Shown here piece after piece: positions 20,156 through 32,348 of a stretch of 64,000 nt of DNA. The notes below the pieces were generated by a model. The model was not told the origin of the DNA and did no database searches. It was given only the letters and a program-made list of their open reading frames with translations. The position numbers were made by a program, and so were the translations under genes. The stretch spans positions 1 through 64,000 of the forward strand of contig JANJXV010001783.1 in NCBI GenBank assembly GCA_024803745.1, in the 5' to 3' direction. Origin of the DNA: Megascapheus bottae (taxonomy: Eukaryota > Chordata > Mammalia > Rodentia > Geomyidae). The first letter of the stretch is position 1. Every line of letters starts with the position of its first letter.

Positions 20156-20281
20156 AGAATCTTGTGATCCAGGCAGAATGGGTGGAGTCTGCTCCTGCAG
20201 TCCCAGCCCCATCCAACTCTGGTCTAGTTTGGGGAGAGTGTGGGACTTGCTATAGTTGGACAGGTGCAGTTTCTTTCTCAA

Positions 20282-20442
20282 TTTTTTTTGCCAGTCCTGG
20301 ATTTGAACTCAGGGCCTGATGTCTGACCTTGGACTTTCTCAAGGCTAGAGCTCTACCACTTGGGCCACAGCAACACTTCTAGCCTTTTCTATGTATGTGC
20401 ATGCTAAGCAAGCACTATACCATTAGGCCAAACTCCCAGTCC
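20282..20442 (-). mobile_element. U4 ID-like dimeric SINE
   Basis: 161-bp copy of the element at 2430-2590. One change falls in the A-box-like stretch (TGGCCCAAGTGG). Confidence 0.75.
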
Positions 20443-22471
20443 TTTCATTTATTTATTTATTTCCATATTTTTATTGTAATTAGTAAAAGGGTTACCTGAT
20501 ATTTTCCAGATAGAAGGTGCATTAATTCACATACCTTGATACCCTTTCACATGTCTTGGTACCCATTTCCCTCCCCCCAACACCCCCCACCCGTCTTGGT
20601 TTTCCCCCCTTCCCTATCAAATTTCAAATATCCAAATACAAATAAATTCAATATATCAGATAACAAAGTGAGATACTATACCAATATGAGATAACCAAGG
20701 GACAGCAAAGGAGATGAGAGACAACACAGTACATTAAGGACAACAATCATTCATTGTATGGCTTTTGTTTCAATATCCTGGAGGTCCTTTCAATTAGCTT
20801 CACGTCATATGGCCTTATGTATCAAGATTTTGCTCTATTGCAGATCTCTGCTAGTAGAGCCCAAGGTTTCTACTGATTATGACGAATGAGGGAAACCATT
20901 GAGCCTAAGTTCCTTTGAGTCTGGCTTACTTCACTTAATATGATTTTTTCTATCTTTCCATTTCCTAACAAAGGGGGCGATGTCATTCTTTCTGACAGCA
21001 GCATAGAATTCCATTGTGTACAAATACCACAACTTGTTGATCCACTCATCAACTGAGGGACATCTAGGTTGGTTCCATATCTTTGCTATGGTGAATAGTG
21101 CTGCAATGAACATTGTTGTGCTAGTGGATTTAGTATGTCCTTGTTTCTGGATGGTTGGGTAAATGCCGAGTAGTGGAATTGCTGGGTCATAGGGGAGTTC
21201 TATGTTTAGCCTTTTGAGGCACTGCCACACTGCTTTCCATATTGGTTGAGCGACTTTGCACTCCCACCAACAGTGTAGTAGTGATCCCTCCTGGCCACAT
21301 CCCCTCCAGCATCTGTTGTTATTCGTTTTCCTGATCCTGGCCATCCTAACTGGTGTGAGATGGAATCTTAGAGTTGTTTTGATTTGCATTTCTTTTATGA
21401 CCAGAGCTGTGGAGCACTTCTTCATGTGTCTGTAGGCCATTTTTGTTTCTTCTTCAGAGAAGACTCTCTTTAAGTCTTTGGCCCATTTTTTAATGGGATG
21501 GTTGTTACTTTGGAGGTTAGTTTTGGAGTGATTCAATTTTTTGAGTTGTTGATATATTTTAGATATGAGGCCTTTGTCCGTTGTTTGGTTGGTGAAGATC
21601 TTCTCCCACTCTGTAGGCTTCCTGATTAGTTTACTAGCTATGTCCTTTGCCTTACCAAAACTCTGCAGTTTAATGCAGTCCCACTTATCCAGTCTTTCTC
21701 TGATTTGTTGTGATTCTTGGTCCTTATTAAGAAAGTTTCGACCTGTGCCAAGGAGGCATAGTGTGTCTCCTATTCCTTCCTGTAAAGTTTCCAGTGTGTC
21801 AGCTTTTACCTCCAGGTCTTTGATCCATTTGGAGTTAATTCTAGTGCAGGGTGACAAAGAAGGATCCAACTTTAGTTTTCTGCAGGTGCTTAACCAGTTC
21901 TGCCAGCACAACTTGTTGAAGAGGCTGTCTTTCTTCCATTCTATTTTTTTGGCTCCCTTGTCAAAGATTAGGTGGCCATAGGTCTGTGGTTTAATATCTG
22001 GGTCCTCAGTTCTATTCCATTGGTCTTCAGGCCTGCTCCTGTGCCAGTACCAAGCTGTTTTGATCATTAGAGCTCTGTAATAGAGTCTAAAGTTTGGAAT
22101 TGAAATTCCTCCAGCGCTGTTCTTTCTACTAAGAAGTGTTTTTGCTATACGGGGTCTTTTATTATTCCATATGAAATTTTGGATTGCCTCTTCTATTTCT
22201 TTAAAGAATGACATTGGGATATTGATGGGTATTGCATTGAATTTGTAGATAGCTCTTGGCAAGATTGTCATTTTCACAATGTTGATTCTTCCAATCCAGG
22301 AGCATGGGAGGATTTTCCATTTCCTTAGTTCTGCTTTAATTTCCTTTTTTAGGGTTTTAAAATTTTCGTCACAAAGGTCCTTTACATTCTTAGTTAAGCT
22401 AATTCCGAGGTACTTTATTTTCTTTGAGGCTGTTGTGAAAGGAGTTTCTTTCCTGATTATTGTGTGTTGAA
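20443..22471 (-). mobile_element. U4 5'-truncated LINE-1
   Basis: ORF2 remnant open at 20931-22640 (569 codons). The A run near the end is six (20944-20949), giving the ending NHIK instead of KKSY. U4 is the first unit of the A6 group, which continues through U10. Confidence 0.9.
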
Positions 22472-22500
22472 AGCAGTGCTTCTTCATCACCATGGCATTG

Positions 22501-22739
22501 TTTTGTTGTTGTTGTTTTGTTTTGTTTCCTCGTTTGCAATTTTGGTTACCTGTACTGGTAATGTTCTCTCCCTTTCTCTCCCTCTCTTTTTCTTTCCCTC
22601 TATTTCTCACTCCCACCCTCTCTGTGTGTCTCTTGTGCACAGTATGTGCTTTTCCTCACTTTTTCTTTTTCTTCCTTTTCTTTCTTTCCCTCTCTCTCTC
22701 TCTCTCCCACTTCCTTGCTTCCATGCTTCCTTTCCCTTG
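22501..22739 (+). repeat. U4 pyrimidine-rich tract
   Basis: Two bases longer than in U1-U3 through the (CT)n run. Confidence 0.85.
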
Positions 22740-22751
22740 AATTGTTACTAA

Positions 22752-22967
22752 GGCTTTAACTCAGGACTTAGGCTCTGTCTCTGACCTTTTTTTGCTTAAG
22801 GCTAGCACTCTACCACTTGAGCCATGGTTCCACTTACAGCTTTTTTTGGTAGTTGGTTGGAACTGAGTTTCCATTTAACTTTGCTACCTGGGCAGGCTTC
22901 AAATTGTGATCCTCATATCTTAGCCTCCTGTAGCTAGGATTGCAGGTGTGAGCCCGTGGCACCCAGC
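22752..22967 (-). mobile_element. B1-ID composite SINE (U4/U5 interval)
   Basis: 216-bp copy of the element at 4899-5114. Confidence 0.75.
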
Positions 22968-23064
22968 GGGTGCTATTTGTAACCTTCCAACTGTACCCTG
23001 AACCTCAACAGTCTATTTTGAAGCCTAAGAGTTATTTTTCTTGTTTTTTGAAATTTTAATTGTT

Positions 23065-23143
23065 GAGCAGGGCATGGAGGCTAGCTACTCAGGAGGCTGA
23101 GAACTGAGGATTGCAGTTCAAAGCCATACTGGGCACTAAAGAC
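23065..23143 (+). mobile_element. B1-like SINE fragment (U5)
   Basis: 79-bp copy. From this unit on the junction reads GACTGAT rather than GACAGAT, a marker separating U2-U4 from U5-U11. Confidence 0.65.
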
Positions 23144-23146
23144 TGA

Positions 23147-23488
23147 TTTTTTTTTACTTGTAAACTAACGTTTTATTTCTATACATGTTCAAAATATTAC
23201 TCCCCAAATGTTCACAGAATACATTGTGTTTAGTCATTTATATAAAAAAGGAACATGATGGATTCGGTAACTATAACATTTTATTTTTCTTTGTAAAAAT
23301 AGATTATTTGTGAAAATTATATCAAGGGCCCTCCTTCCCCGGCAACCAGTGGCTGTTTAGATGACTTTGAGTTAGGGCCACCTCCCGCAGTCTCTGTCCT
23401 ATCTGGCCTGAGGTTGAAGTCCAGTCATCACCCGTTAGGTGCAGGCCTAAAAGATTGCCATGGTGGCTAATAAGTCTTTAAAGAACCA
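23147..23488 (-). other. U5 golgin 3' UTR with AATAAA and A-tail
   Basis: AATAAA at 23172-23177 and A9 at 23147-23155. Confidence 0.8.
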
Positions 23489-25858
23489 TTATCGCCAGCA
23501 CATCATTTTCCTCAGCCTGGAGAAGAAAGGAGAGGATCGGGATTGCTCATTGCCCTGGCCGGAAAGCTCTTCAGGGGGCTGGGTATCAGGCATCAGCATC
23601 ACAGTGGGCTCTGGGGTGGAGGCCTTTCGGGGACAAGGCCCCCCTGCCTCTACCTGGGCAGGCTGCACACTGTCTTTGAGTTGGGCATCTGCAAAGATTT
23701 TCTGCTCCTTGCTGTCTTCAATGTTTGAGGGGCTTGGCAGGTGTGAAGTGACCTCAGCAGCAGGGGTCTCAGGGTCTGCAGGCGTCTGGCCCTGGCACTG
23801 TGTGCCTTCAACCACAAGGAGCACCAGAAGTTCCTGCAGCTCCTCCTTCTTCTGCATCTTCTCCTGGGAGAGTTCCATGACACACTCATCTTTCTCCTTA
23901 TAGAGTTGGTCCAGGACTTCCATCTGTTCTTTGTACAGCATTATGGAGTCGTCGAGGGTGCTGATGTGTTTGGACAGCTGGGCACACCGGTGCTGGAGGT
24001 CCCCTGCTGGACTCTGGTGCTCCACTTTGTCAGGCAGGGCCTGGAGGAAGCACATTCTCATCTTCTTAGACACCCGCGTGTCCTGCTTCCTGTCCCCTGA
24101 GGGACCATGGTTCCTGCTCTGGGGAAACAGGGCCTGCTGCTCCAGCTTGGTCTGGCACTGGGCTGCCAAGTTGGCCAGGCACTGGCAGTGGGCCTGCTGC
24201 TCCTGCAGCTGTTGGCTGAGTTTCACTTTTGTCACCTCAGCAACTGATTTTGCTTTCGGGTAAAAGGCCTTCATGACTTGTGGGATGTCCACAGCCTCTG
24301 GGATGGTCACGGCGGCTGGAGTTGCCTCCTCAGCCCTTGCTTCTTCCTTGTCCCCTTCTTTACCTTCCTGGAAAGCCAGGAAGCTCAGCTGGGCCTGGAG
24401 TTGCTCCTTCTCTTGTGTAGTGTCTTCCAGGCACTGGAGAGTGTCCTGCAACTCTTGGGTCAGGGTCAGGTCCTGCTGCTGCTGCTGCTGCTCCAGCAGC
24501 TGGGCGTGCCTCAGCAGGTGCTGTTGCAGCTCCTCCTTCTCTGCACTCAGCTACTGAATGGAGGCCATGTTCTCTTCACAGGTGGTTTTGAGTTCCTGCA
24601 GCTGGGCCAGGTAGTGAGCATTGAGCTCCTGAAGACTCTGGGCTGTTTGAAAACTTCCTTCAGCCACCTCTTTCCGTTCTCCTAATTCCATCTCTTGCTG
24701 CTCCAGCTTCTCCAGAAGGTGTTCATTCTCCTTTTGCTGTGAGGTCAGGAGGCTGGTGAGCTGGTCCTTCTCAGTGCTCAGCCTATGGAAAGCTTCCTGC
24801 AGCTGCTCCAGCTGCTCTTTCAGCTCTCTCGTTTGCAGGTCTGTGCATTTCTGGGTCTCAAAGATGTTGGAGTGAGCCTTGTCGCCCACTTTCTTCTGCA
24901 GTATCAGCAGCCGTTCCTGTTGCTCCAGGTTCTGGAGACTGAGGCTTTGGTTTTCCTGAACCTGGAATTGAAGTTGTTGCTCCAGGTTCTTTAAGTCAGC
25001 CTGAGATGGTCCTGCAAGGGGCTGTGCCTCTGCCAGCTTGTTCTCCATTTCTGCCAGCTTGCTCTCTAGATCCACCATCTGCCACAGTTCTTCCTCGCGC
25101 TCGTCTGTGAGTTGGTTCATCTCCTGTGAGAGCCGCCGCACCTTCTCCGTCCACGTGGACCTCTCCACCCTCAGGTCCTCCGCAATCTTGTCCCTCTCCA
25201 ACCTCAATGCACTCACCACACTTTGCACATTTTCTATTCTTCTTTTCAGCACTGCCCGCTCCTCTAGCACTCGTTGGAATTTTTCTATTTTCAATTTCAT
25301 GTTGGACTTCTGGGTCCGGAGCACGCCCAGCTTCCCCTGTAAGTCTGCATTCAGCTCCTGCAGGTTGTCACAGCTTCTGCTCTTTTCCTCGAGCTGCAGC
25401 TTCACATCACCCAGGTCTTGGATGAGCTGTCTGTTCTTCTGCTCAATGTCCTTCTGCGTGGTGGTGAGGGCAGACAAGGCCATCTCTAGGTGTAAGCTGC
25501 GTTGCTGAGAAGCCTGCAGGCGGCTGGTCAGATCTTCATGCTCCACCTGACTTCGTTTGACTTCCTGTTCCATGTGGGCCTTGTTGTTCTTGGGACCTGT
25601 GACACTCTTGACCCTGGCTGCTCCGACTGTGCCTGAAGGCAGGCGAAGCTCAGGGTCAGCTTGGTCTCTGGCTGCACCCTCACGTGAATTACAGACCCCA
25701 GTGGTGTTGGTCGTGGGCTTGCCTTCCCTTTTATTTTTCTTCCTTATCTTTTCAGATCCATGAAGATAGTTCTGCTGATGTTCCTGCAGTCGTTTCTTTC
25801 TTGGTTTTGATCGTTCAGACGTGCCAGCTCTGGGATGGGAAAGATGGACCGGCCACAT
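23489..25858 (-). pseudogene. U5 golgin A2-like copy, nonsense at codon 436
   Basis: The frame from the ATG at 25856-25858 runs to the normal RLRKMMCWR end but is broken by TAG at 24551-24553, where other copies have Gln436 (CAG). The stop splits it into 435 and about 350 codons. Two in-frame length changes cancel out: an extra CAG makes the Gln run six, and a lost Glu codon shortens the acidic linker (near 24340). The N-terminal part alone would still form a coiled coil. The TAG is shared with U6 and U7. Confidence 0.85.
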
Positions 25859-26041
25859 TCCCAGGCTCTTCGAAATCTCCTGTACGTACCCAATCACTAA
25901 TAAGTAAGCGAGTATCCAAGTCTATCGCCAAATCACCTGGATTCTCTCGATCACCACTCAGCCACCTCTCCCTTCAACAGTTGCTGCTAGTGGTATAAGT
26001 CAACAGACAGAATACCAGTATTGCTAGGCAGCGTGGAATGT

Positions 26042-26107
26042 GGGCGTGGCCCCAAATCTCCTATCCCATTGGTCAGCGAAAAACAGGAACTAATAGGGGG
26101 TGTGGCC
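26042..26107 (-). promoter_or_regulatory. U5 promoter-like segment
   Basis: GC/KLF box at 26042-26051, reverse CCAAT at 26068-26072 and CACCC box at 26096-26107 are kept although the coding frame is broken. Confidence 0.4.
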
Positions 26108-26233
26108 AGAATCTTGTGATCCAGGCAGAATGTGTGGAGTCTGCTCCTGCAGTCCCAGCCCCATCCAACTCTGGTCTAGTTTGGGGAGAGTGTGGGACTT
26201 GCTATAGTTGGACAGGTGCAGTTTCTTTTTCAA

Positions 26234-26395
26234 TTTTTTTTTGCCAGTCCTGGATTTGAACTCAGGGCCTGATGTCTGACCTTGGACTTTCTCAAGGCTA
26301 GAGCTCTACCACTTGAGCCACAGCAACACTTCTAGCCTTTTCTATGTATGTGCATGCTAAGCAAGCACTATACCATTAGGCCAAACTCCCAGTCC
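26234..26395 (-). mobile_element. U5 ID-like dimeric SINE
   Basis: 162-bp copy; the A-rich end is one base longer than in U1-U4. Confidence 0.75.
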
Positions 26396-28424
26396 TTTCA
26401 TTTATTTATTTTTTTCCATATTTTTATTGTAATTAGTAAAAGGGTTACCTGATATTTGCCAGATAGAAGGTGCATTAATTCACATACCTTGATACCCATT
26501 CACATGTCTTGGTACTCATTTCCCTCCCCCCAACACCCCCCACCCGTCTTTGTTTTCCCCCCTTCCCTATCAAATTTCAAATATCCAAATACAAATAAAT
26601 TCAATATATCAGATAACAAAGTGAGATACTATACCAATATGAGATAACCAAGGGACAGCAAAGGAGATGAGAGACAACATAGTACATTAAGGACAACAAT
26701 CATTCATTGTATGGCTTTTGTTTCAATATCCTGGAGGTCCTTTCAATTAGCTTCACGTTATATGGCCTTATGTATCAAGATTTTGCTCTATTGCAGATCT
26801 CTGCTAGTAGAGCCCAAGGTTTCTACTGATTATGACGAATGAGGGAAACCATTGAGCCTAAGTTCCTTTGAGTCTGGCTTACTTCACTTAATATGATTTT
26901 TTCTGTCTTTCCATTTCCTAACAAAGGGGGCGATGTCATTCTTTCTGACAGCAGCATAGAATTCCATTGTGTACAAAAACCACAACTTGTTGATCCACTC
27001 ATCAACTGAGGGACATCTAGGTTGGTTCCATATCTTTGCTATGGTGAATAGTGCTGCAATGAACATTGTTGTGCTAGTGGATTTAGTATGTCCTTGTTTC
27101 TGGATGGTTGGGTAAATGCCGAGTAGTGGAATTGCTGGGTCATAGGGGAGTTCTATGTTTAGCCTTTTGAGGCACTGCCACACTGCTTTCCATAGTGGTT
27201 GAGCGAGTTTGCACTCCCACCAACAGTGTAGTAGTGATCCCTCCTGGCCACATCCCCTCCAGCATCTGTTGTTATTCGTTTTCCTGATCCTGGCCATCCT
27301 AACTGATGTGAGATGGAATCTTAGAGTTGTTTTGCTTTGCATTTCTTTTATGACCACAGATGTTGAGCACTTCTTCATGTGTCTGTAGGCCATTTTTGTT
27401 TCTTCTTCGGAGAAGACTCTCTTTAAGTCTTTGGCCCATTTTTTAATGGGATGGTTGTTACTTTGGAGGTTAGTTTTGGAGTGATTCAATTTTTTGAGTT
27501 GTTGATATATTTTAGATATGAGGCCTTTGTCCGTTGTTTGGTTGGTGAAGATCTTCTCCCACTCTGTAGGCTTCCTGATTAGTTTACTAGCTATGTCCTT
27601 TGCCTTACCAAAACTCTGCAGTTTAATGCAGTCCCACTTATCCAGTCTTTCTCTGATTTGTTGTGATTCTTGGTCCTTATTAAGAAAGTTTCGACCTGTG
27701 CCAAGGAGGCATAGTGTGTCTCCTATTCCTTCCTGTAAAGTTTCCAGTGTGTCAGCTTTTACCTCCAGGTCTTTGATCCATTTGGAGTTAATTCTAGTGC
27801 AGGGTGACAAAGAAGAATCCAACTTTAGTTTTCTGCAGGTGCTTAACCAGTTCTGCCAGCACAACTTGTTGAAGAGGCTGTCTTTCTTCCATTCTATTTT
27901 TTTGGCTCCCTTGTCAAAGATTAGGTGGCCATAGGTCTGTGGTTTAATATCTGGGTCCTCAGTTCTATTCCATTGGTCTTCAGGCCTGCTCCTGTGCCAG
28001 TACCAAGCTGTTTTGATAATTAGAGCTCTGTAATAGAGTCTAAAGTTTGGAATTGAAATTCCTCCAGCGCTGTTCTTTCTGCTAAGAAGTGTTTTTGCTA
28101 TACGGGGTCTTTTATTATTCCATATGAAATTTTGGATTGCCTCTTCTATTTCTTTAAAGAATGACATTGGGATATTGATGGGTATTGCATTGAATTTGTA
28201 GATAGCTCTTGGCAAGATTGTCATTTTCACAATGTTGATTCTTCCAATCCAGGAGCATGGGAGGATTTTCCATTTCCTTAGTTCTGCTTTAATTTCCTTT
28301 TTTAGGGTTTTAAAGTTTTCGTCACAAAGGTCCTTTACATTCTTAGTTAAGCTAATTCCGAGGTACTTTATTTTCTTTGAGGCTATTGTGAAAGGAGTTT
28401 CTTTCCTGATTATTGTGTGTTGAA
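26396..28424 (-). mobile_element. U5 5'-truncated LINE-1
   Basis: ORF2 remnant open at 26884-28593 with A6 and the NHIK ending. Shared with U6 and U7: KLWFLYTMEF (others KLWYLYTMEF) and Ser for Pro in KLKLDSS. The cysteine-rich motif is intact. Confidence 0.9.
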
Positions 28425-28453
28425 AGCAGTGCTTCTTCATCACCATGGCATTG

Positions 28454-28692
28454 TTTTGTTGTTGTTGTTTTGTTTTGTTTTCTCGTTTGCAATTTTGGTT
28501 ACCTGTACTGGTAATGTTCTCTCCCTTTCTCTCCCTCTCTTTTTCTTTCCCTCTATTTCTCACTCCCACCCTCTCGGTGTGTCTCTTGTGCACAGTATGT
28601 GCTTTTCCTCACTTTTTCTTTTTCTTCCTTTTCTTTCTTTCCCTCTCTCTCTCTCTCTCTCACTTCCTTGCTTCCATGCTTCCTTTCTCTTG
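28454..28692 (+). repeat. U5 pyrimidine-rich tract
   Basis: C/T-rich, with (CT)n longer than in U1. Confidence 0.85.
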
Positions 28693-28704
28693 AATTGTTA
28701 CTAA

Positions 28705-28920
28705 GGCTTTAACTCAGGACTTAGGCTCTGTCTCTGACCTTTTTTTGCTTAAGGCTAGCACTCTACCACTTGAGCCATGGTTCCACTTACAGCTTTTTTT
28801 GGTAGTTGGTTGGAAATGAGTTTCCAATTAACTTTGCTACCTGGGCTGGCTTCAAATTGTGATCCTCATATCTTAGCCTCCTGTAACTAGGATTGCAGGT
28901 GTGAGCCCGTGGGACCTAGC
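28705..28920 (-). mobile_element. B1-ID composite SINE (U5/U6 interval)
   Basis: 216-bp copy. The 5' end reads GCTAGGTCCCACGGG, a variant shared with the next two intervals. Confidence 0.75.
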
Positions 28921-29017
28921 GGGTGCTATTTGTAACCTTCCAACTGTACCCTGAAACTCAACAGTCTATTTTGAAGCCAAAGAGTTATTTTTCTTGTTTT
29001 TTGAAATTTTAATTGTT

Positions 29018-29096
29018 GAGCAGGGCATGGAGGCTAGCTACTCAGGAGGCTGAGAACTGAGGATTGCAGTTCAAAGCCATACTGGGCACTAAAGAC
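29018..29096 (+). mobile_element. B1-like SINE fragment (U6)
   Basis: 79-bp copy of the fragment at 5212-5290. Confidence 0.65.
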
Positions 29097-29099
29097 TGA

Positions 29100-29441
29100 T
29101 TTTTTTTTACTTGTAAACTAACGTTTTATTTCTATACATGTTCAAAATATTACTCCCCAAATGTTCACAGAATACATTGTGTTTAGTCATTTATATAAAA
29201 AAGGAATATGATGGATTCGGTAAATATAACATTTTATTTTTCTTTGTAAAAATTGATTATTTGTAAAAATTATATCAAGGGCCCTCCTTCCCCGGCAACC
29301 AGTGGCTGTTTAGATGACTTTGAGTTAGGGCCACCTCCCGCAGTCTCTGTCCTATCTGGCCTGAGGTTGAAGTCCAGTCATCACCCGTTAGGTGCAGGCC
29401 TAAAAGATTGCCATGGTGGCTAATAAGTCTTTAAAGAACCA
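29100..29441 (-). other. U6 golgin 3' UTR with AATAAA and A-tail
   Basis: AATAAA at 29125-29130 and A9 at 29100-29108. Confidence 0.8.
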
Positions 29442-31811
29442 TTATCGCCAGCACATCATTTTCCTCAGCCTGGAGAAGAAAGGAGAGGATCGGGATTGCT
29501 CATTGCCCTGGCCCGAAAGCTCTTCAGGGGGCTGGGTATCAGGCATCAGCATCACAGTGGGCTCTGGGGTGGAGGCCTTTCGGGGACAAGGCCCCCCTGC
29601 CTCTACCTGGGCAGGCTGCACACTGTCTTTGAGTTGGGCATCTGCAAAGATTTTCTGCTCCTTGCTGTCTTCAATGTTTGAGGGGCTTGGCAGGTGTGAA
29701 GTGACCTCAGCAGCAGGGGTCTCAGGGTCTGCAGGCGTCTGGCCCTGGCACTGTGTGCCTTCAACCACAAGGAGCACCAGAAGTTCCTGCAGCTCCTCCT
29801 TCTTCTGCATCTTCTCCTGGGAGAGTTCCATGACACACTCATCTTTCTCCTTATAGAGTTGGTCCAGGACTTCCATCTGTTCTTTGTACAGCATTATGGA
29901 GTCGTCGAGGGTGCTGATGTGTTTGGACAGCTGGGCACACCGGTGCTGGAGGTCCCCTGCTGGACTCTGGTGCTCCACTTTGTCAGGCAGGGCCTGGAGG
30001 AAGCACATTCTCATCTTCTTAGACACCCGCGTGTCCTGCTTCCTGTCCCCTGAGGGACCATGGTTCCTGCTCTGGGGAAACAGGGCCTGCTGCTCCAGCT
30101 TGGTCTGGCACTGGGCTGCCAAGTTGGCCAGGCACTGGCAGTGGGCCTGCTGCTCCTGCAGCTGTTGGCTGAGTTTCACTTTTGTCACCTCAGCAACTGA
30201 TTTTGCTTTCGGGTAAAAGGCCTTCATGACTTGTGGGATGTCCACAGCCTCTGGGATGGTCACGGCAGCTGGAGTTGCCTCCTCAGCCCTTGCTTCTACT
30301 TCCTTGTCCCCTTCTTTACCTTCCTGGAAAGCCAGGAAGCTCAGCTGGGCCTGGAGTTGCTCCTTCTCTTGTGTAGTGTCTTCCAGGCACTGGAGAGTGT
30401 CCTGCAACTCTTGGGTCAGGGTCAGGTCCTGCTGCTGCTGCTGCTCCAGCAGCTGGGCGTGCCTCAGCAGGTGCTGTTGCAGCTCCTCCTTCTCTGCACT
30501 CAGCTACTGAATGGAGGCCATGTTCTCTTCACAGGTGGTTTTGAGTTCCTGCAGCTGGGCCAGGTAGTGAGCATTGAGCTCCTGAAGACTCTGGGCTGTT
30601 TGAAAACTTCCTTCAGCCACCTCTTTCCGTTCTCCTAATTCCATCTCTCGCTGCTCCAGCTTCTCCAGAAGGTGTTCATTCTCCTTTTGCTGTGAGGTCA
30701 GGAGGCTGGTGAGCTGGTCCTTCTCAGTGCTCAGCCTATGGAAAGCTTCCTGCAGCTGCTCCAGCTGCTCTTTCAGCTCTCTCGTTTGCAGGTCTGTGCA
30801 TTTCTGGGTCTCAAAGATGTTGGAGTGAGCCTTGTCGCCCACTTTCTTCTGCAGTATCAGCAGCCGTTCCTGTTGCTCCAGGTTCTGGAGACTGAGGCTT
30901 TGGTTTTCCTGAACCTGGAATTGAAGTTGTTGCTCCAGGTTCTTTAAGTCAGCCTGAGATGGTCCTGCAAGGGGCTGTGCCTCTGCCAGCTTGTTCTCCA
31001 TTTCTGCCAGCTTGCTCTCTAGATCCACCATCTGCCACAGTTCTTCCTCGCGCTCGTCTGTGAGTTGGTTCATCTCCTGTGAGAGCCGCCGCACCTTCTC
31101 CGTCCACGTGGACCTCTCCACCCTCAGGTCCTCCGCAATCTTGTCCCTCTCCAACCTCAATGCACTCACCACACTTTGCACATTTTCTATTCTTCTTTTC
31201 AGCACTGCCCGCTCCTCTAGCACTCGTTGGAATTTTTCTATTTTCAAGTTCATGTTGGACTTCTGGGTCCAGAGCACGCCCAGCTTCCCCTGTAAGTCTG
31301 CATTCAGCTCCTGCAGGTTGTCACAGCTTCTGCTCTTTTCCTCGAGCTGCAGCTTCACATCACCCAGGTCTTGGATGAGCTGTCTGTTCTTCTGCTCAAT
31401 GTCCTTCTGCGTGGTGGTGAGGGCAGACAAGGCCATCTCTAGGTCTAAGCTGCGTTGCTGAGAAGCCTGCAGGCGGCTGGTCAGATCTTCATGCTCCACC
31501 TGACTTCGTTTGACTTCCTGTTCCATGTGGGCCTTGTTGTTCTTGGGACCTGTGACACTCTTGACCCTGGCTGCTCCGACTGTGCCTGAAGGCAGGCGAA
31601 GCTCAGGGTCAGCTTGGTCTCTGGCTGCACCCTCACGTGAATTACAGACCCCAGTGGTGTTGGTCGTGGGCTTGCCTTCCCTTTTATTTTTCTTCCTTAT
31701 CTTTTCAGATCCATGAAGATAGTTCTGCTGATGTTCCTGCAGTCGTTTCTTTCTTGGTTTTGATCATTCAGACGTGCCAGCTCTGGGATGGGAAAGATGG
31801 ACCGGCCACAT
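29442..31811 (-). pseudogene. U6 golgin A2-like copy, two nonsense mutations
   Basis: From the ATG at 31809-31811 the frame meets TGA at 31764-31766 (codon 16, CGA to TGA, a CpG-type change) and TAG at 30504-30506 (codon 436). The rest of the frame is open to the usual end. It shares the codon-436 stop with U5 and U7, the codon-16 stop with U8 only, and Trp for Arg at residue 181 with U7. Re-initiation at the ATG of codon 96 would give at most 340 residues. Confidence 0.87.
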
Positions 31812-31994
31812 TCCCAGGCTCTTCGAAATCTCCTGTACGTACCCAATCACTAATAAGTAAGCGAGTATCCAAGTCTATCGCCAAATCACCTGGATTCTCT
31901 CGATCACCACTCAGCCACCTCTCCCTTCAACAGTTGCTGCTAGTGGTATAAGTCAACAGACAGAATACCAGTATTGCTAGGCAGCGTGGAACGT

Positions 31995-32060
31995 GGGCGT
32001 GGCCCCAAATCTCCTATCCCATTGGTCAGCGAAAAACAGGAACTAATAGGGGGTGTGGCC
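31995..32060 (-). promoter_or_regulatory. U6 promoter-like segment
   Basis: GC/KLF box at 31995-32004, reverse CCAAT at 32021-32025 and CACCC box at 32049-32060. Confidence 0.4.
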
Positions 32061-32186
32061 AGAATCTTGTGATCCAGGCAGAATGTGTGGAGTCTGCTCC
32101 TGCAGTCCCAGCCCCATCCAACTCTGGTCTAGTTTGGGGAGAGTGTGGGACTTGCTATAGTTGGACAGGTGCAGTTTCTTTTTCAA

Positions 32187-32348
32187 TTTTTTTTTGCCAG
32201 TCCTGGATTTGAACTCAGGGCCTGATGTCTGACCTTGGACTTTCTCAAGGCTAGAGCTCTACCACTTGAGCCACAGCAACACTTCTAGCCTTTTCTATGT
32301 ATGTGCATGCTAAGCAAGCACTATACCATTAGGCCAAACTCCCAGTCC
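32187..32348 (-). mobile_element. U6 ID-like dimeric SINE
   Basis: 162-bp copy of the element at 26234-26395. Confidence 0.75.
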
